The notes under the pieces are model-generated. The model searched no databases. It was not told where the DNA came from and worked only from the letters and a program-made list of their open reading frames with translations. Shown piece after piece: positions 6,967-13,502 of a stretch of DNA of 13,505 nucleotides. Made by a program: the position numbers and the translations under genes. Numbering within the stretch: the first letter of the stretch is position 1; every line of letters begins with the position of its first letter. Origin of the DNA: Avisuccinivibrio_A sp964399665 (GTDB taxonomy: Bacteria > Pseudomonadota > Gammaproteobacteria > Enterobacterales > Succinivibrionaceae); assembly GCA_964399665.1 (NCBI GenBank), contig CAYNSI010000040.1, forward strand, positions 1 through 13,505, in the 5' to 3' direction.

Positions 6967-7001
6967 AAGGCCCTGCCCTTTAATCTAAAGGACCAAGCCT
7001 T
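6967..7001. terminator. two-step hairpin between convergent queF and iolC
   Basis: AAGGC (6967-6971) pairs with GCCTT (6997-7001). Inside a symmetrical 5x5 internal loop, CCTTT (6977-6981) pairs with AAAGG (6987-6991). It lies in the 94-bp convergent gap. The flanking T-run on the minus strand precedes rather than follows the hairpin, so intrinsic termination is doubtful. Confidence 0.3.
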
Positions 7002-7030
7002 ATGGAGAAAAAAGTATAAAAACACTGTCT

Positions 7031-8047
7031 TCAGCTTACATGCTTGCCGTAGGTCTCATCCTGTTTGGCAATAAATTCCTCAAGTTCAGCTAAAGTGGGC
7101 ATAAAATCGGAGCAGCCGTGGCTTCTTACCTGGATGGCAGCCGATGCCGAACCGTAGGTGAGCATCTTATCCATCTTCCAGCCTTGAAAAAGACCATAAA
7201 GAAAAGCTGAGGCATAGCCGTCTCCGCCTCCAAAGCCCTTTAAGAGCTTGACCTTGTAGGGCTTAACATCAAAATGTGCCCCGTCACTGATGTATGCAGT
7301 AGAGCCTTCCTTGCCGTGCTTGATAACTACAATTTTGGCTTTTTTGGCAAAGTAAAGATCTGCTATTTGTTGATCTGAAAGGCCGCTTTGCACCAGGGAC
7401 AGAGTCAAATCAAACTCCTCGCGCGAGCCGAAGATTACATCGGCATGCTGTGCCACCGCATGGTAATAAATGGAAAGTTCATCCTTATTTTTCCAATTGT
7501 AGGCCCGATAATCGATATCAAAAATTATCGGGGTCGCGGTACGCTGTGCCAGCATCATGGCCTTGAGGGCAGCCTCCCGTGAGGGGCTTTCTGCAAGTGA
7601 GGTTCCTGAGATCAAAAGAGCCTTGGCAGTTTTAATATAGTCCTCATCCACATCCTCAACCGATAAGGCCAAATCGGCAATTTTCTCCCGGTACATTAAA
7701 ATGGAACTTTCCTCGGGGGAGAGCACCTCGGTAAAGGTAAGCCCCAATTTTTCAGGGCCCTTTACCTTCGTGACATGGGAAGTATCACAGCCGAAACTTT
7801 TTAAGGCATTGATGGCAAAGTCACCGAATTGATCATTGGAAACCTTGCCGATAAAGCCGCATTTCATGCCAAGACGCCCCAGCCCTGCGGTAATGTTGGC
7901 AGGCGATCCTCCAAGATACATCTTAAAAGTACGGCTCTTATCCAAAGTGCGGTACATTTCCTCGGGGATGGGATTTAAATCAATGGCAGCACGGCCTAAG
8001 GAAATAACATCAAGGGGGCGGCTGTTATCAAATTCGATATAGGACAT
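7031..8047 (-). CDS. iolC: IolC-type sugar-acid kinase (5-dehydro-2-deoxygluconokinase), PfkB family
   Basis: ATP-dependent kinase of the PfkB/ribokinase family. Its closest known match in layout is IolC, which phosphorylates 5-dehydro-2-deoxy-D-gluconate at C6 in inositol catabolism. The 338 residues align along their length with B. subtilis IolC as I recall it: SLGRAAIDLNPIPEE (16-30), YLGGSPANITAGLGRLG (44-60), FTEVLSPEESSILMYR (105-120), SGTSLAESPSREA (147-159) and VVIKHGKEGS (240-249). The anion-hole/catalytic motif is GGGDGYASAF (273-282) with the catalytic aspartate D276. Most relatives have GAGDSYASAF, so two small-residue changes flank an intact Asp. GGAG precedes the ATG at about 9-nt spacing. 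It starts 24 nt after the aldolase stop, so the two are co-transcribed. Substrate identity is inferred; other sugar-acid or sulfosugar kinases share the fold. Confidence 0.87.
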   Translation of the reverse strand: MSYIEFDNSRPLDVISLGRAAIDLNPIPEEMYRTLDKSRTFKMYLGGSPANITAGLGRLGMKCGFIGKVSNDQFGDFAINALKSFGCDTSHVTKVKGPEKLGLTFTEVLSPEESSILMYREKIADLALSVEDVDEDYIKTAKALLISGTSLAESPSREAALKAMMLAQRTATPIIFDIDYRAYNWKNKDELSIYYHAVAQHADVIFGSREEFDLTLSLVQSGLSDQQIADLYFAKKAKIVVIKHGKEGSTAYISDGAHFDVKPYKVKLLKGFGGGDGYASAFLYGLFQGWKMDKMLTYGSASAAIQVRSHGCSDFMPTLAELEEFIAKQDETYGKHVS

Positions 8048-8071
8048 ATTCTTCAGTCTCCAAAAATGGCG

Positions 8072-8920
8072 TCACAGAGGATCTTTGTTATTGAAAACCT
8101 TGAGGTGTTTTAAGGTCTCATCGTAAACTTCGGCAATCAGGATCTCATTTAAGTCAAAATATGACAGTGTAGTTCCCGCTAAATTCTTCGCATATTTTAC
8201 TGCCCCGCGCGCAAAGGCATCAAAGTTGGCAGTGGCGATGTTTATTTTGCAAATCCCCATGGAAATGGCCCTGCGAAAGTCCTCATCTGCTATCCCGGTA
8301 CCGCCGTGCAATACCAGGGGCAGCTGCGGCAGCGCATCATGGGTTTTTAATAACAGGTCAAAATTAAGTCTGGGCACCCCCCGGTAGTGGCCGTGGGCAT
8401 TGCCTATGGCAACTGCCAAGGCATCACAGCCTGATTTTTTACCCATGGCCGTAATATCCTCAAACCTGGCGCAATTTGCCGTTAGCGCCTCCCCGCCTTC
8501 GGAGCCTCCGACAACCCCAATCTCAGCTTCAACTGCCACTCCGCGGCCGTGGGCCTCGCTGACCACCTCCTGTGTTTTTTTGATATTCTCTTCCAAAGCA
8601 AAGGCAGAACCGTCATACATTACGGTATTAAAGCCCAAATCCATAGCGCGCCGCACATTGAACATGGTATAGCCGTGATCAAGCTCCAAGGCGATCTCAA
8701 CCTTAGCACGCGCTGCAGCAGCACAGATTAGAGGTGCAATGTATTCTAATGGTGAGTGGCTGAATCTTTTTTCTGCTATCTGGAGGATCACGGGGGAACA
8801 GCTTTCCTCGGCTGCCTTGACTACCCCGATAAGAATTTCCATATTGCCTATGTTAAAGGCCCCCACGGCCCTGCTGTCGGTCAGCGCATCATTAAGAATA
8901 CGGGTAAAGGGACAGAGCAT
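8072..8920 (-). CDS. Class II (zinc) aldolase, IolJ/GatY/KbaY-like
   Basis: Metal-dependent aldolase of the fructose-bisphosphate aldolase class II family, which cleaves a ketose phosphate to dihydroxyacetone phosphate and an aldehyde. The 282-residue product shows VGAFNIGNMEIL (19-30) and LELDHGYTM (79-87), with catalytic Asp81 and zinc ligand His82. MYDGSAFALEENI (101-113), VEAEIGVVGG (130-139), AVAIGNAHGHY (169-179; zinc ligand His176), LVLHGGTGI (202-210; zinc ligand His205) and KINIATA (225-231) follow. All three zinc histidines are present. The open frame extends to 9013, but the ATG at 8920 is chosen because an AGGCTGGAAAA ribosome binding site precedes it and MLCPFTRIL is the family N-terminus. 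It is first in a two-gene unit with the IolC-type kinase, which points to IolJ (2-deoxy-5-keto-gluconate-6-phosphate aldolase, giving malonate semialdehyde). Tagatose- or fructose-bisphosphate activity cannot be excluded. Confidence 0.88.
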   Translation of the reverse strand: MLCPFTRILNDALTDSRAVGAFNIGNMEILIGVVKAAEESCSPVILQIAEKRFSHSPLEYIAPLICAAAARAKVEIALELDHGYTMFNVRRAMDLGFNTVMYDGSAFALEENIKKTQEVVSEAHGRGVAVEAEIGVVGGSEGGEALTANCARFEDITAMGKKSGCDALAVAIGNAHGHYRGVPRLNFDLLLKTHDALPQLPLVLHGGTGIADEDFRRAISMGICKINIATANFDAFARGAVKYAKNLAGTTLSYFDLNEILIAEVYDETLKHLKVFNNKDPL

Positions 8921-9205
8921 AATTTTCCAGCCTCTCTTGCCTGTTATTATCCTGTTCTCTGCGTCACACATCAGTTCATGATAAAGTTTACCAAAATCTG
9001 TGCAGAATAGCACAATAAAATAAGCAAATTATGATCGTGATCTAATCTTAGAGTTATGGCATGCGTTGTGTATTTTTCTAAGCTTTTTTTATCATATTGT
9101 CGTTATCCTGATTATCCATCTGTTATCCATAAAAAATATACTTAAATAAATACCCCGTGGCTGCTGGCAAAGCTGTTGATAATATTATGCATAATTTTAG
9201 TCATA

Positions 9206-9214
9206 TGTTATAAT
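9206..9214 (+). promoter_or_regulatory. extended -10 promoter of the DeoR-family gene
   Basis: TGTTATAAT is a perfect extended -10 (TGn plus consensus TATAAT at 9209-9214), about 61 bp upstream of the regulator start. No good -35 is present, as is common for extended -10 promoters. Transcription would start at about 9220-9222, inside the dyad at 9217-9230. Confidence 0.6.
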
Positions 9215-9216
9215 GG

Positions 9217-9230
9217 TTATCACATGATAA
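9217..9230. promoter_or_regulatory. perfect 6-bp dyad overlapping the predicted transcription start
   Basis: TTATCA (9217-9222) and TGATAA (9225-9230) are exact inverted copies separated by 2 bp. They begin 2 bp downstream of the TATAAT box. A repressor bound here would block the promoter, so autoregulation by the DeoR-family product is a natural inference. Confidence 0.55.
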
Positions 9231-9274
9231 GCAGTTTCCCTTAATCAGACCTTCTGGAGACTCCTGATAATCTT

Positions 9275-10048
9275 ATGCGTTATGACCGTTTGGATCGGAT
9301 CATCAAGATCCTCGAAGACGTTAAGTCAATAAGTCTTGATAATTTGTGTGAACGCCTTAAGGTCTCGAAAAACACCGTTCGCCGTGACATTGCTCAGCTC
9401 AAGAATGAGGGAAAAATTAAAAAATTTTACGGCGGAGTTCGTCTTGTTACCTCCAATGAGCCGGTGGAATTTATCCAAAGGCTGATTTCCAACAAGGAGG
9501 CCAAAAAGACCACGGCACAATTTGCCTCAGGCTTGATAAAGTCCAATGAGGTGATTTTCATTGATGCAGGCACCACCACCATGCATATCGTGCCCTTCCT
9601 AATTGGCAAGAGCAATGTAACCATTATTACCACAAGTTTGGATGTGATGCTGTCAGCCTCACAGTACAATCTGCCGCTTATCGGCACCGGAGGGAGTCTT
9701 TACGGCCCCTCAAAGTGCTTTGTGGGGGATAATGTCAAGGAAACCCTAAAACAGTACAACTTAAACCACATCTTTATGTCTTCAACCGGCATCACCCTCA
9801 ACGGCGCTACCAATGCCTCCCCGCTTGAAAGTGAGAATAAAAAATTTCTAATGGGCTGTGAAGGCTCAAAGACACTGCTTATTGATCACAGCAAATTCGG
9901 CAAAAGTGCCATGGTAACCTATGCTCCTTTAGACTCCTTTGACCGCATTGTCACTGACAGGGAGCCGCCTTCTGAGTACTTAAGATATTTTATGGATCAC
10001 GGTATTGAAGTGATCTTCACTCCCAAAGAGCCTGACCCCTCAAATTAA
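9275..10048 (+). CDS. DeoR-family transcriptional regulator
   Basis: Cytosolic DNA-binding regulator of 257 residues, the normal size for the family. The N-terminal winged helix-turn-helix spans ~1-58: RLDRIIKILEDVKSISLDNL, then the recognition helix region VSKNTVRRDIAQLKNEGKI, then FYGGV. The C-terminal effector domain resembles ribose-5-phosphate isomerase-like sugar-phosphate sensors, with IFIDAGTTT (94-102), the segment IITTSLDV (116-123), TGGSL and LLIDHSKFG (201-209). Relatives include IolR, GlpR and GatR, which respond to phosphorylated sugars. It is divergent from the aldolase-kinase pair, so a phosphorylated intermediate of that pathway is the likely effector. The start is well supported by the family N-terminus, but its nearest GGAG (9256-9259) is 15 nt away, an unusually poor ribosome binding site. 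It probably represses its own promoter and the divergent genes. Confidence 0.92.
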   Translation: MRYDRLDRIIKILEDVKSISLDNLCERLKVSKNTVRRDIAQLKNEGKIKKFYGGVRLVTSNEPVEFIQRLISNKEAKKTTAQFASGLIKSNEVIFIDAGTTTMHIVPFLIGKSNVTIITTSLDVMLSASQYNLPLIGTGGSLYGPSKCFVGDNVKETLKQYNLNHIFMSSTGITLNGATNASPLESENKKFLMGCEGSKTLLIDHSKFGKSAMVTYAPLDSFDRIVTDREPPSEYLRYFMDHGIEVIFTPKEPDPSN

Positions 10049-10074
10049 GGCAGCCAAAGTTACTTTTACCAAAG

Positions 10075-10092
10075 CTGACAAAAGGGTGTCAG
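10075..10092 (+). terminator. small hairpin downstream of the DeoR-family gene
   Basis: CTGACA (10075-10080) and TGTCAG (10087-10092) form a 6-bp stem with a 6-nt loop, 27 bp after the stop codon. The following bases (TCTGTCAACTG) are not a real T-run, so it would be a weak terminator. Confidence 0.3.
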
Positions 10093-10104
10093 TCTGTCAA
10101 CTGA

Positions 10105-10142
10105 GCTAAAAAAAGACAAAGCGCCGCTAAAAAGGCGCTTTG
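10105..10142 (-). terminator. intrinsic terminator of the TRAP operon
   Basis: CAAAGCGCC and GGCGCTTTG (10117-10125 and 10134-10142) form a perfect 9-bp GC-containing stem with an 8-nt loop. Read on the minus strand it is followed by TCTTTTTTT, the expected T-run, about 290 bp beyond the dctM stop. On the plus strand no T-run follows, so it serves mainly the dctPQM direction. Confidence 0.8.
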
Positions 10143-10432
10143 ACTAAGATCTGATTCCAGGTTCCTAAAGGCATCTTAACCCAAAGAGCAAAACCAACCC
10201 TGCATATCAAAACTTGACCGAAAGGGAGCCTGTCCTGACTTTAAAAATGAGCAGCTCTCCTTGTGGTTCAGGGCATCCCATGTCACCAGGCTGCCATCAG
10301 ATTAGGGTACTTTTTGATCTGAAGGTAAGGCCTTAAAGCCTTACCTTACTTACTTAAAAGCTGAGCTGCCTTGCAGTTTTGACTGCTTTAACCGCTTTGA
10401 CTGTTCCTGTTATTTTCCTGCCTCCTTCACTG
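10143..10432. other. 290-bp convergent intergenic region with a 10-bp hairpin
   Basis: No gene is recognisable. The notable element is a perfect inverted repeat, AAGGTAAGGC (10322-10331) and GCCTTACCTT (10338-10347), with a 6-nt loop and no T-run on either side. Just upstream TCAGAT and ATCTGA form a longer-range dyad (about 10297-10322). These lie in the probable 3' untranslated region of dctM, before the terminator at 10105-10142, and could stabilise the transcript. Confidence 0.5.
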
Positions 10433-11719
10433 CTACCTGTAACCAAACCATCCTGCAGGTACCGTAATGACTTCGGGGACAAAAAGACAGAACAGCAAAA
10501 AGAGCACTTCTGCCACCAAAAACGGAGAGATCCCCTTGATTACCGCTCCCATTTTAAGTCTGCTTATGGTCATTCCGACAAAAAGCACCGTTCCTACAGG
10601 AGGAGTCTGCAGCCCTATGCAAAGGTTAATAACCATAATAAGGGCAAAATAGTAAGGATCAATACCTGCTGCCATAATCAGGGGGAACAGCACCGGTGAG
10701 AAAATCAGAATAATGGGTACCAAATCCATCACCATGCCCATGGCAAGCAGGAGCAGATTAATCAGCAGCAGCAGAATAATGGGATGATCAATAAATACCT
10801 CCATGGATGCGGTTATGGTCGCAGGAACATCAGCCATGGAAATAATCCAGGCTATCGCGCAGGCAGGACCTACCACAAACATCACCACCGCAGTGCTCTT
10901 CATGGCCCCAAACAGAATATCGGGCATCTGGGATAATTTTAACTGTCTGTTCAGGAAAAACGACACCACAAAGGCATAGACACAGGCTACGGCACCGCCT
11001 TCTGTGGGGGTAAAGTAGCCCATGCGTATTCCAACAATAATGATGATAGGAAGCATCACCGCAGGCAGGGCCCTAATGATGATGGGGATTGATTCTTTTA
11101 AAGACACCTTGTGGATATCATGGTAACCGTCGACACGAACCATGATAAACCAGGCTACCATGATGAAAAGACCCAGCATGATACCCGGCACAATACCCAT
11201 CATAAACAGCCTGCCTATGGAAAGTTCGGCGGCAACCCCCAAAACTATGAAAGCAAGTGACGGGGGGATGATAGGAGCCGTTAGGGAAGCAGAACACACC
11301 AGTCCCGTAGCTCTTGCCTTATCATAGCCGCTTGCCACCATCATGGGAATTAACATGGATCCTAATGCCGATACATCGGCTATGGCAATGCCCGAAAGAC
11401 CTGCAAAAAGCATACAGGCCAATACCGTAACATAACCCATACCGCCCCTGAAGCGGCCTACCACGATTCTGGCAAAGTCGATAAGCTGCTTTGATATTCC
11501 TCCTTCTTTCATGATCTCACCTGCCAGGATAAAAAATGGCACGGTAAGCAGAATATAGTTATCAATACCACCTACATTTTGGAAGGAAAGCTGGTAGGAA
11601 AGATTGCTCATGTCTATGGTGTACATTAGAATCATGCAGCACACCATAAGTACTATGCCGATAGGGATCCCCGTAAATAACAGGGTAAACAGGGAAATTA
11701 AAAATACTGCAAGTTCCAT
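10433..11719 (-). CDS. dctM: TRAP transporter large permease subunit
   Basis: Inner-membrane DctM subunit that moves the substrate using the sodium gradient, working with the binding protein DctP and the small subunit DctQ. The 428 residues are strongly hydrophobic, with roughly a dozen membrane segments. Family signatures are GGIDNYILLTVPFFILAGE (50-68), GGMGYVTVLACMLFAGLSG (92-110), PMMVASGYDKARATG (125-139), the SLTAPIIPPS loop (145-154) and the later TPTEGGAVACVYA and LCIGLQTPPVG. The ATG at 11719 starts 3 bp after the dctQ stop, and its AGGGGGGAA ribosome binding site lies in the last codons of dctQ, suggesting translational coupling. It is the last gene of the operon, with a strong terminator at 10105-10142. 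Substrate cannot be read from this subunit. Confidence 0.95.
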   Translation of the reverse strand: MELAVFLISLFTLLFTGIPIGIVLMVCCMILMYTIDMSNLSYQLSFQNVGGIDNYILLTVPFFILAGEIMKEGGISKQLIDFARIVVGRFRGGMGYVTVLACMLFAGLSGIAIADVSALGSMLIPMMVASGYDKARATGLVCSASLTAPIIPPSLAFIVLGVAAELSIGRLFMMGIVPGIMLGLFIMVAWFIMVRVDGYHDIHKVSLKESIPIIIRALPAVMLPIIIIVGIRMGYFTPTEGGAVACVYAFVVSFFLNRQLKLSQMPDILFGAMKSTAVVMFVVGPACAIAWIISMADVPATITASMEVFIDHPIILLLLINLLLLAMGMVMDLVPIILIFSPVLFPLIMAAGIDPYYFALIMVINLCIGLQTPPVGTVLFVGMTISRLKMGAVIKGISPFLVAEVLFLLFCLFVPEVITVPAGWFGYR

Positions 11720-11722
11720 GGC

Positions 11723-12292
11723 CTATTCCCCCCTATCCTGTTTTTCAGTACCTGTTGTCCCGGACTCTTCAGATTCCATACCCTTAATAGTCATCTCGGC
11801 TTCCTCCTGGGCAGTCAGGGCATGGGTGATCTCCTTGCCTAAAAACAGCTTTATCATGTCGGAAATCGTCATGATGAGACAAGCAATGGCAGAGAGCATC
11901 ACAGGAAGAATAATAAAGCCGTAGGATATGCCCGTTATCTGGATATAGTAGGAATTACGCAAAATATAAACGTAGGAACCGTAGGTTAGAGCTCCCAGGG
12001 CAAAAACAGATAAAAAGTCAAACAAAAAGATCCACCATCTTTTAAGCTGTCCATGAATTTTGTCAGTTATGGCAGAAACGGCGATATGCCCCTTGCTGCG
12101 CCATACCGGAATTACCGCCATGAACGTGGCCCACACAAAGAAGAAGCGGGAAAGCTCTTCTGCGGCAACAATTGAACTGCTGATGCAATACCGCATTACC
12201 GTATTGACAAAAATAAGCAGTACCATGATGGTAAGGGAAATCGCACAGATGTACTTTACCAATGCTTCAAACTTTTTAATCAAACTGTCCAT
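11723..12292 (-). CDS. dctQ: TRAP transporter small permease subunit
   Basis: DctQ is the small membrane subunit that pairs with DctM and is needed for transport. The 189-residue protein has four hydrophobic segments, at about 14-34, 48-64, 86-110 and 122-148. They are joined by the family's EELSRFFFVWATFMA (45-59) and the charged loop RSKGHIAV (65-72). The C-terminal ~35 residues are hydrophilic and rich in Glu, Gly and Thr (EEAEMTIKGMESEESG...), longer than many DctQ proteins. GGTG about 8 nt upstream of the ATG at 12292 is a weak ribosome binding site. A 170-bp gap with a hairpin and T-run separates it from dctP, so it is probably expressed at a lower level than dctP. Confidence 0.93.
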   Translation of the reverse strand: MDSLIKKFEALVKYICAISLTIMVLLIFVNTVMRYCISSSIVAAEELSRFFFVWATFMAVIPVWRSKGHIAVSAITDKIHGQLKRWWIFLFDFLSVFALGALTYGSYVYILRNSYYIQITGISYGFIILPVMLSAIACLIMTISDMIKLFLGKEITHALTAQEEAEMTIKGMESEESGTTGTEKQDRGE

Positions 12293-12378
12293 AGCCGTAC
12301 ACCATAACTCATTGAAAATTACGCAAGATTGCAGCAGTTTTATTTTAGAGCCTTATGAAAGTATCATTTCCAAAAAGC

Positions 12379-12421
12379 AAAAAAACCATAGGGTTGAGGC
12401 GGCTTGTGCCGCCTCCTTGGT
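12379..12421 (-). terminator. terminator/attenuator between dctP and dctQ
   Basis: GAGGCGGC (12396-12403) and GCCGCCTC (12408-12415) form a perfect 8-bp GC-rich stem with a 4-nt loop. Read on the minus strand, AACCCTATGG and then seven Ts (12385-12379) follow. ACCA/TGGT can pair outside to bring the stem next to the T-run. It lies 42 bp after the dctP stop and before dctQM, so partial termination would give more binding protein than permease. Confidence 0.7.
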
Positions 12422-12462
12422 AAAACTAAGCTTCACCTTAAAAATTACTTTTTTGTTTTCAA

Positions 12463-13449
12463 TTATTTCTTGCTTTCAAAGTAAGCACGGATTTCAGGTG
12501 AGCTTGACCACTGCTCGTCCATCCACTGATACACAGGAGCCATGGCATCGACCATCTGCTGCTTGAATTCATCAGAAGGCTCAACCAGCTTGTTGCCCTT
12601 TTCAAGCATAAACTGCAGTGACTCCTCATCATCCTGGGCAGCAATATCCCAGTAGTATTCAACAGAAGCCTTCATGGCCTTGTCAAAAGCTGCCTTGTAA
12701 TCATCGGGAAGCTCATCGTAAAAATCCTTGTTCACCAGAATGTGAAGAGGTGAGAAGATATGATTGGTACGCAGAAGATCGCTTTGCACTTCCCAATATC
12801 CTGCAGCCTTGTCAACCGAGAAGGGGTTTTCATGCCCGTCCACCACTCGGGTTTCAAGCGAAGTATAAAGTTCGGTTGCAGGCATCGGTGTCGGATGGGC
12901 CCCTAAAGCCTCAAACACCCTGACAAAAAGTTCATTTAAGGGCACCCTAAGCTTTAACTTCTTAAAATCATCCATGCTGTTTATCGGGAAGGAGCTTTGG
13001 ATCTGCCTGAAGCCTGAACCTATGTAGCCCTTGACGTAGACACCGCTGTTTTTGGTGTAGTCATAGTTATACTTGAAGATCTCAGGATCGGTAAAGACGC
13101 GTCTTGCATGATCCCACCCTGTCAATGAAAAAGGCATCTCTATGGCTCCGATGCGGGGCTCATCTCCCTTGATAATGCCGCCTGCTTGGGCAATCTGGAT
13201 GGTATTGACCTTAACAAGCTCCATGATCTTCTCTTCACCGCCTGCTTCTGCATTGGGTCTTAAAGTTACCCTGAAGTCAAGCCCTGCACTGTCAAGCTCT
13301 TCTTTAAACTTTTGCATCGAAAGTGTAGAAGGATGCGAAGGGCCGTAGAATCCTGCATAAACAATACGGTAGGTTTTAGCTTCCACCTGACTTAAGGGCA
13401 GTGCCGCGGCAACTGCCAGGGTAGAACAGAGTACTGCAAACTTTTTCAT
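12463..13449 (-). CDS. dctP: TRAP transporter substrate-binding protein
   Basis: Periplasmic solute receptor that hands its ligand to DctQM. The 328-residue product has a clear signal peptide: MKKF, a hydrophobic core to about 19, and VEA|KTY as cleavage site near residue 24. Family features include PNAEAGGEEKIMELVKVNTI (65-84), LRPN, GFRQIQSS (146-153), DDFKKLKLRVP (160-170) and TPMPATELYTSLETRVVDG (187-205), with NPF near 208-210. Arg168 in LKLRVP is the conserved residue that binds the ligand carboxylate in this family, so the substrate is probably an organic or sugar acid. The open frame begins at 13491, but ATG 13449 is chosen because AAGGGTG precedes it and the signal peptide starts there. 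It is first in the operon, with a 24-bp dyad at 13479-13502 upstream. Confidence 0.95.
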   Translation of the reverse strand: MKKFAVLCSTLAVAAALPLSQVEAKTYRIVYAGFYGPSHPSTLSMQKFKEELDSAGLDFRVTLRPNAEAGGEEKIMELVKVNTIQIAQAGGIIKGDEPRIGAIEMPFSLTGWDHARRVFTDPEIFKYNYDYTKNSGVYVKGYIGSGFRQIQSSFPINSMDDFKKLKLRVPLNELFVRVFEALGAHPTPMPATELYTSLETRVVDGHENPFSVDKAAGYWEVQSDLLRTNHIFSPLHILVNKDFYDELPDDYKAAFDKAMKASVEYYWDIAAQDDEESLQFMLEKGNKLVEPSDEFKQQMVDAMAPVYQWMDEQWSSSPEIRAYFESKK

Positions 13450-13478
13450 AAAAACACCCTTGTTTAAAAGTTCAAAAT

Positions 13479-13502
13479 TGTCGTAAGCCACAACTCACGA
13501 CA
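13479..13502. promoter_or_regulatory. 24-bp dyad upstream of dctP, candidate operator
   Basis: TGTCGTAAG (13479-13487) and CTCACGACA (13494-13502) are inverted copies matching at 8 of 9 positions, with a 6-bp spacer. The dyad is centred about 41 bp upstream of the dctP start. The size and symmetry fit a dimeric repressor site. It contains no GATAA box, so a different regulator from the nearby DeoR protein may act here. Confidence 0.45.

Larger units (their letters stand above)
8921..9274. promoter_or_regulatory. divergent control region with ten TTATC/GATAA boxes
   Basis: This 354-bp AT-rich gap separates the aldolase-kinase unit from the divergent regulator gene. TTATC occurs at 8947, 9089, 9103, 9112, 9123 and 9217, and its complement GATAA at 8980, 9178, 9226 and 9266. 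By base composition I would roughly expect one such box. Three copies read TTATCC at 9-11 bp steps (9103-9128), and one pair forms a perfect dyad (9217-9230). DeoR-family repressors commonly bind repeated short elements, so these are plausible operators for the adjacent regulator. On the minus strand TGCTATTCT (9012-9004) is a weak extended -10 candidate for the aldolase transcript. Confidence 0.55.

Noticed and set aside
8921..9013. N-terminal extension of the aldolase from the upstream ATG at 9013
   Set aside because: The extra 31 residues match nothing in the family, and the ATG at 8920 has a proper ribosome binding site.
10379..10699. Plus-strand 106-codon open frame
   Set aside because: Mostly antisense to the well-supported dctM gene; no start signal or protein similarity.
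12060..12566. Plus-strand 168-codon open frame across the dctQ-dctP gap
   Set aside because: Antisense to dctQ and dctP ends, crosses the attenuator hairpin and has no recognisable product.
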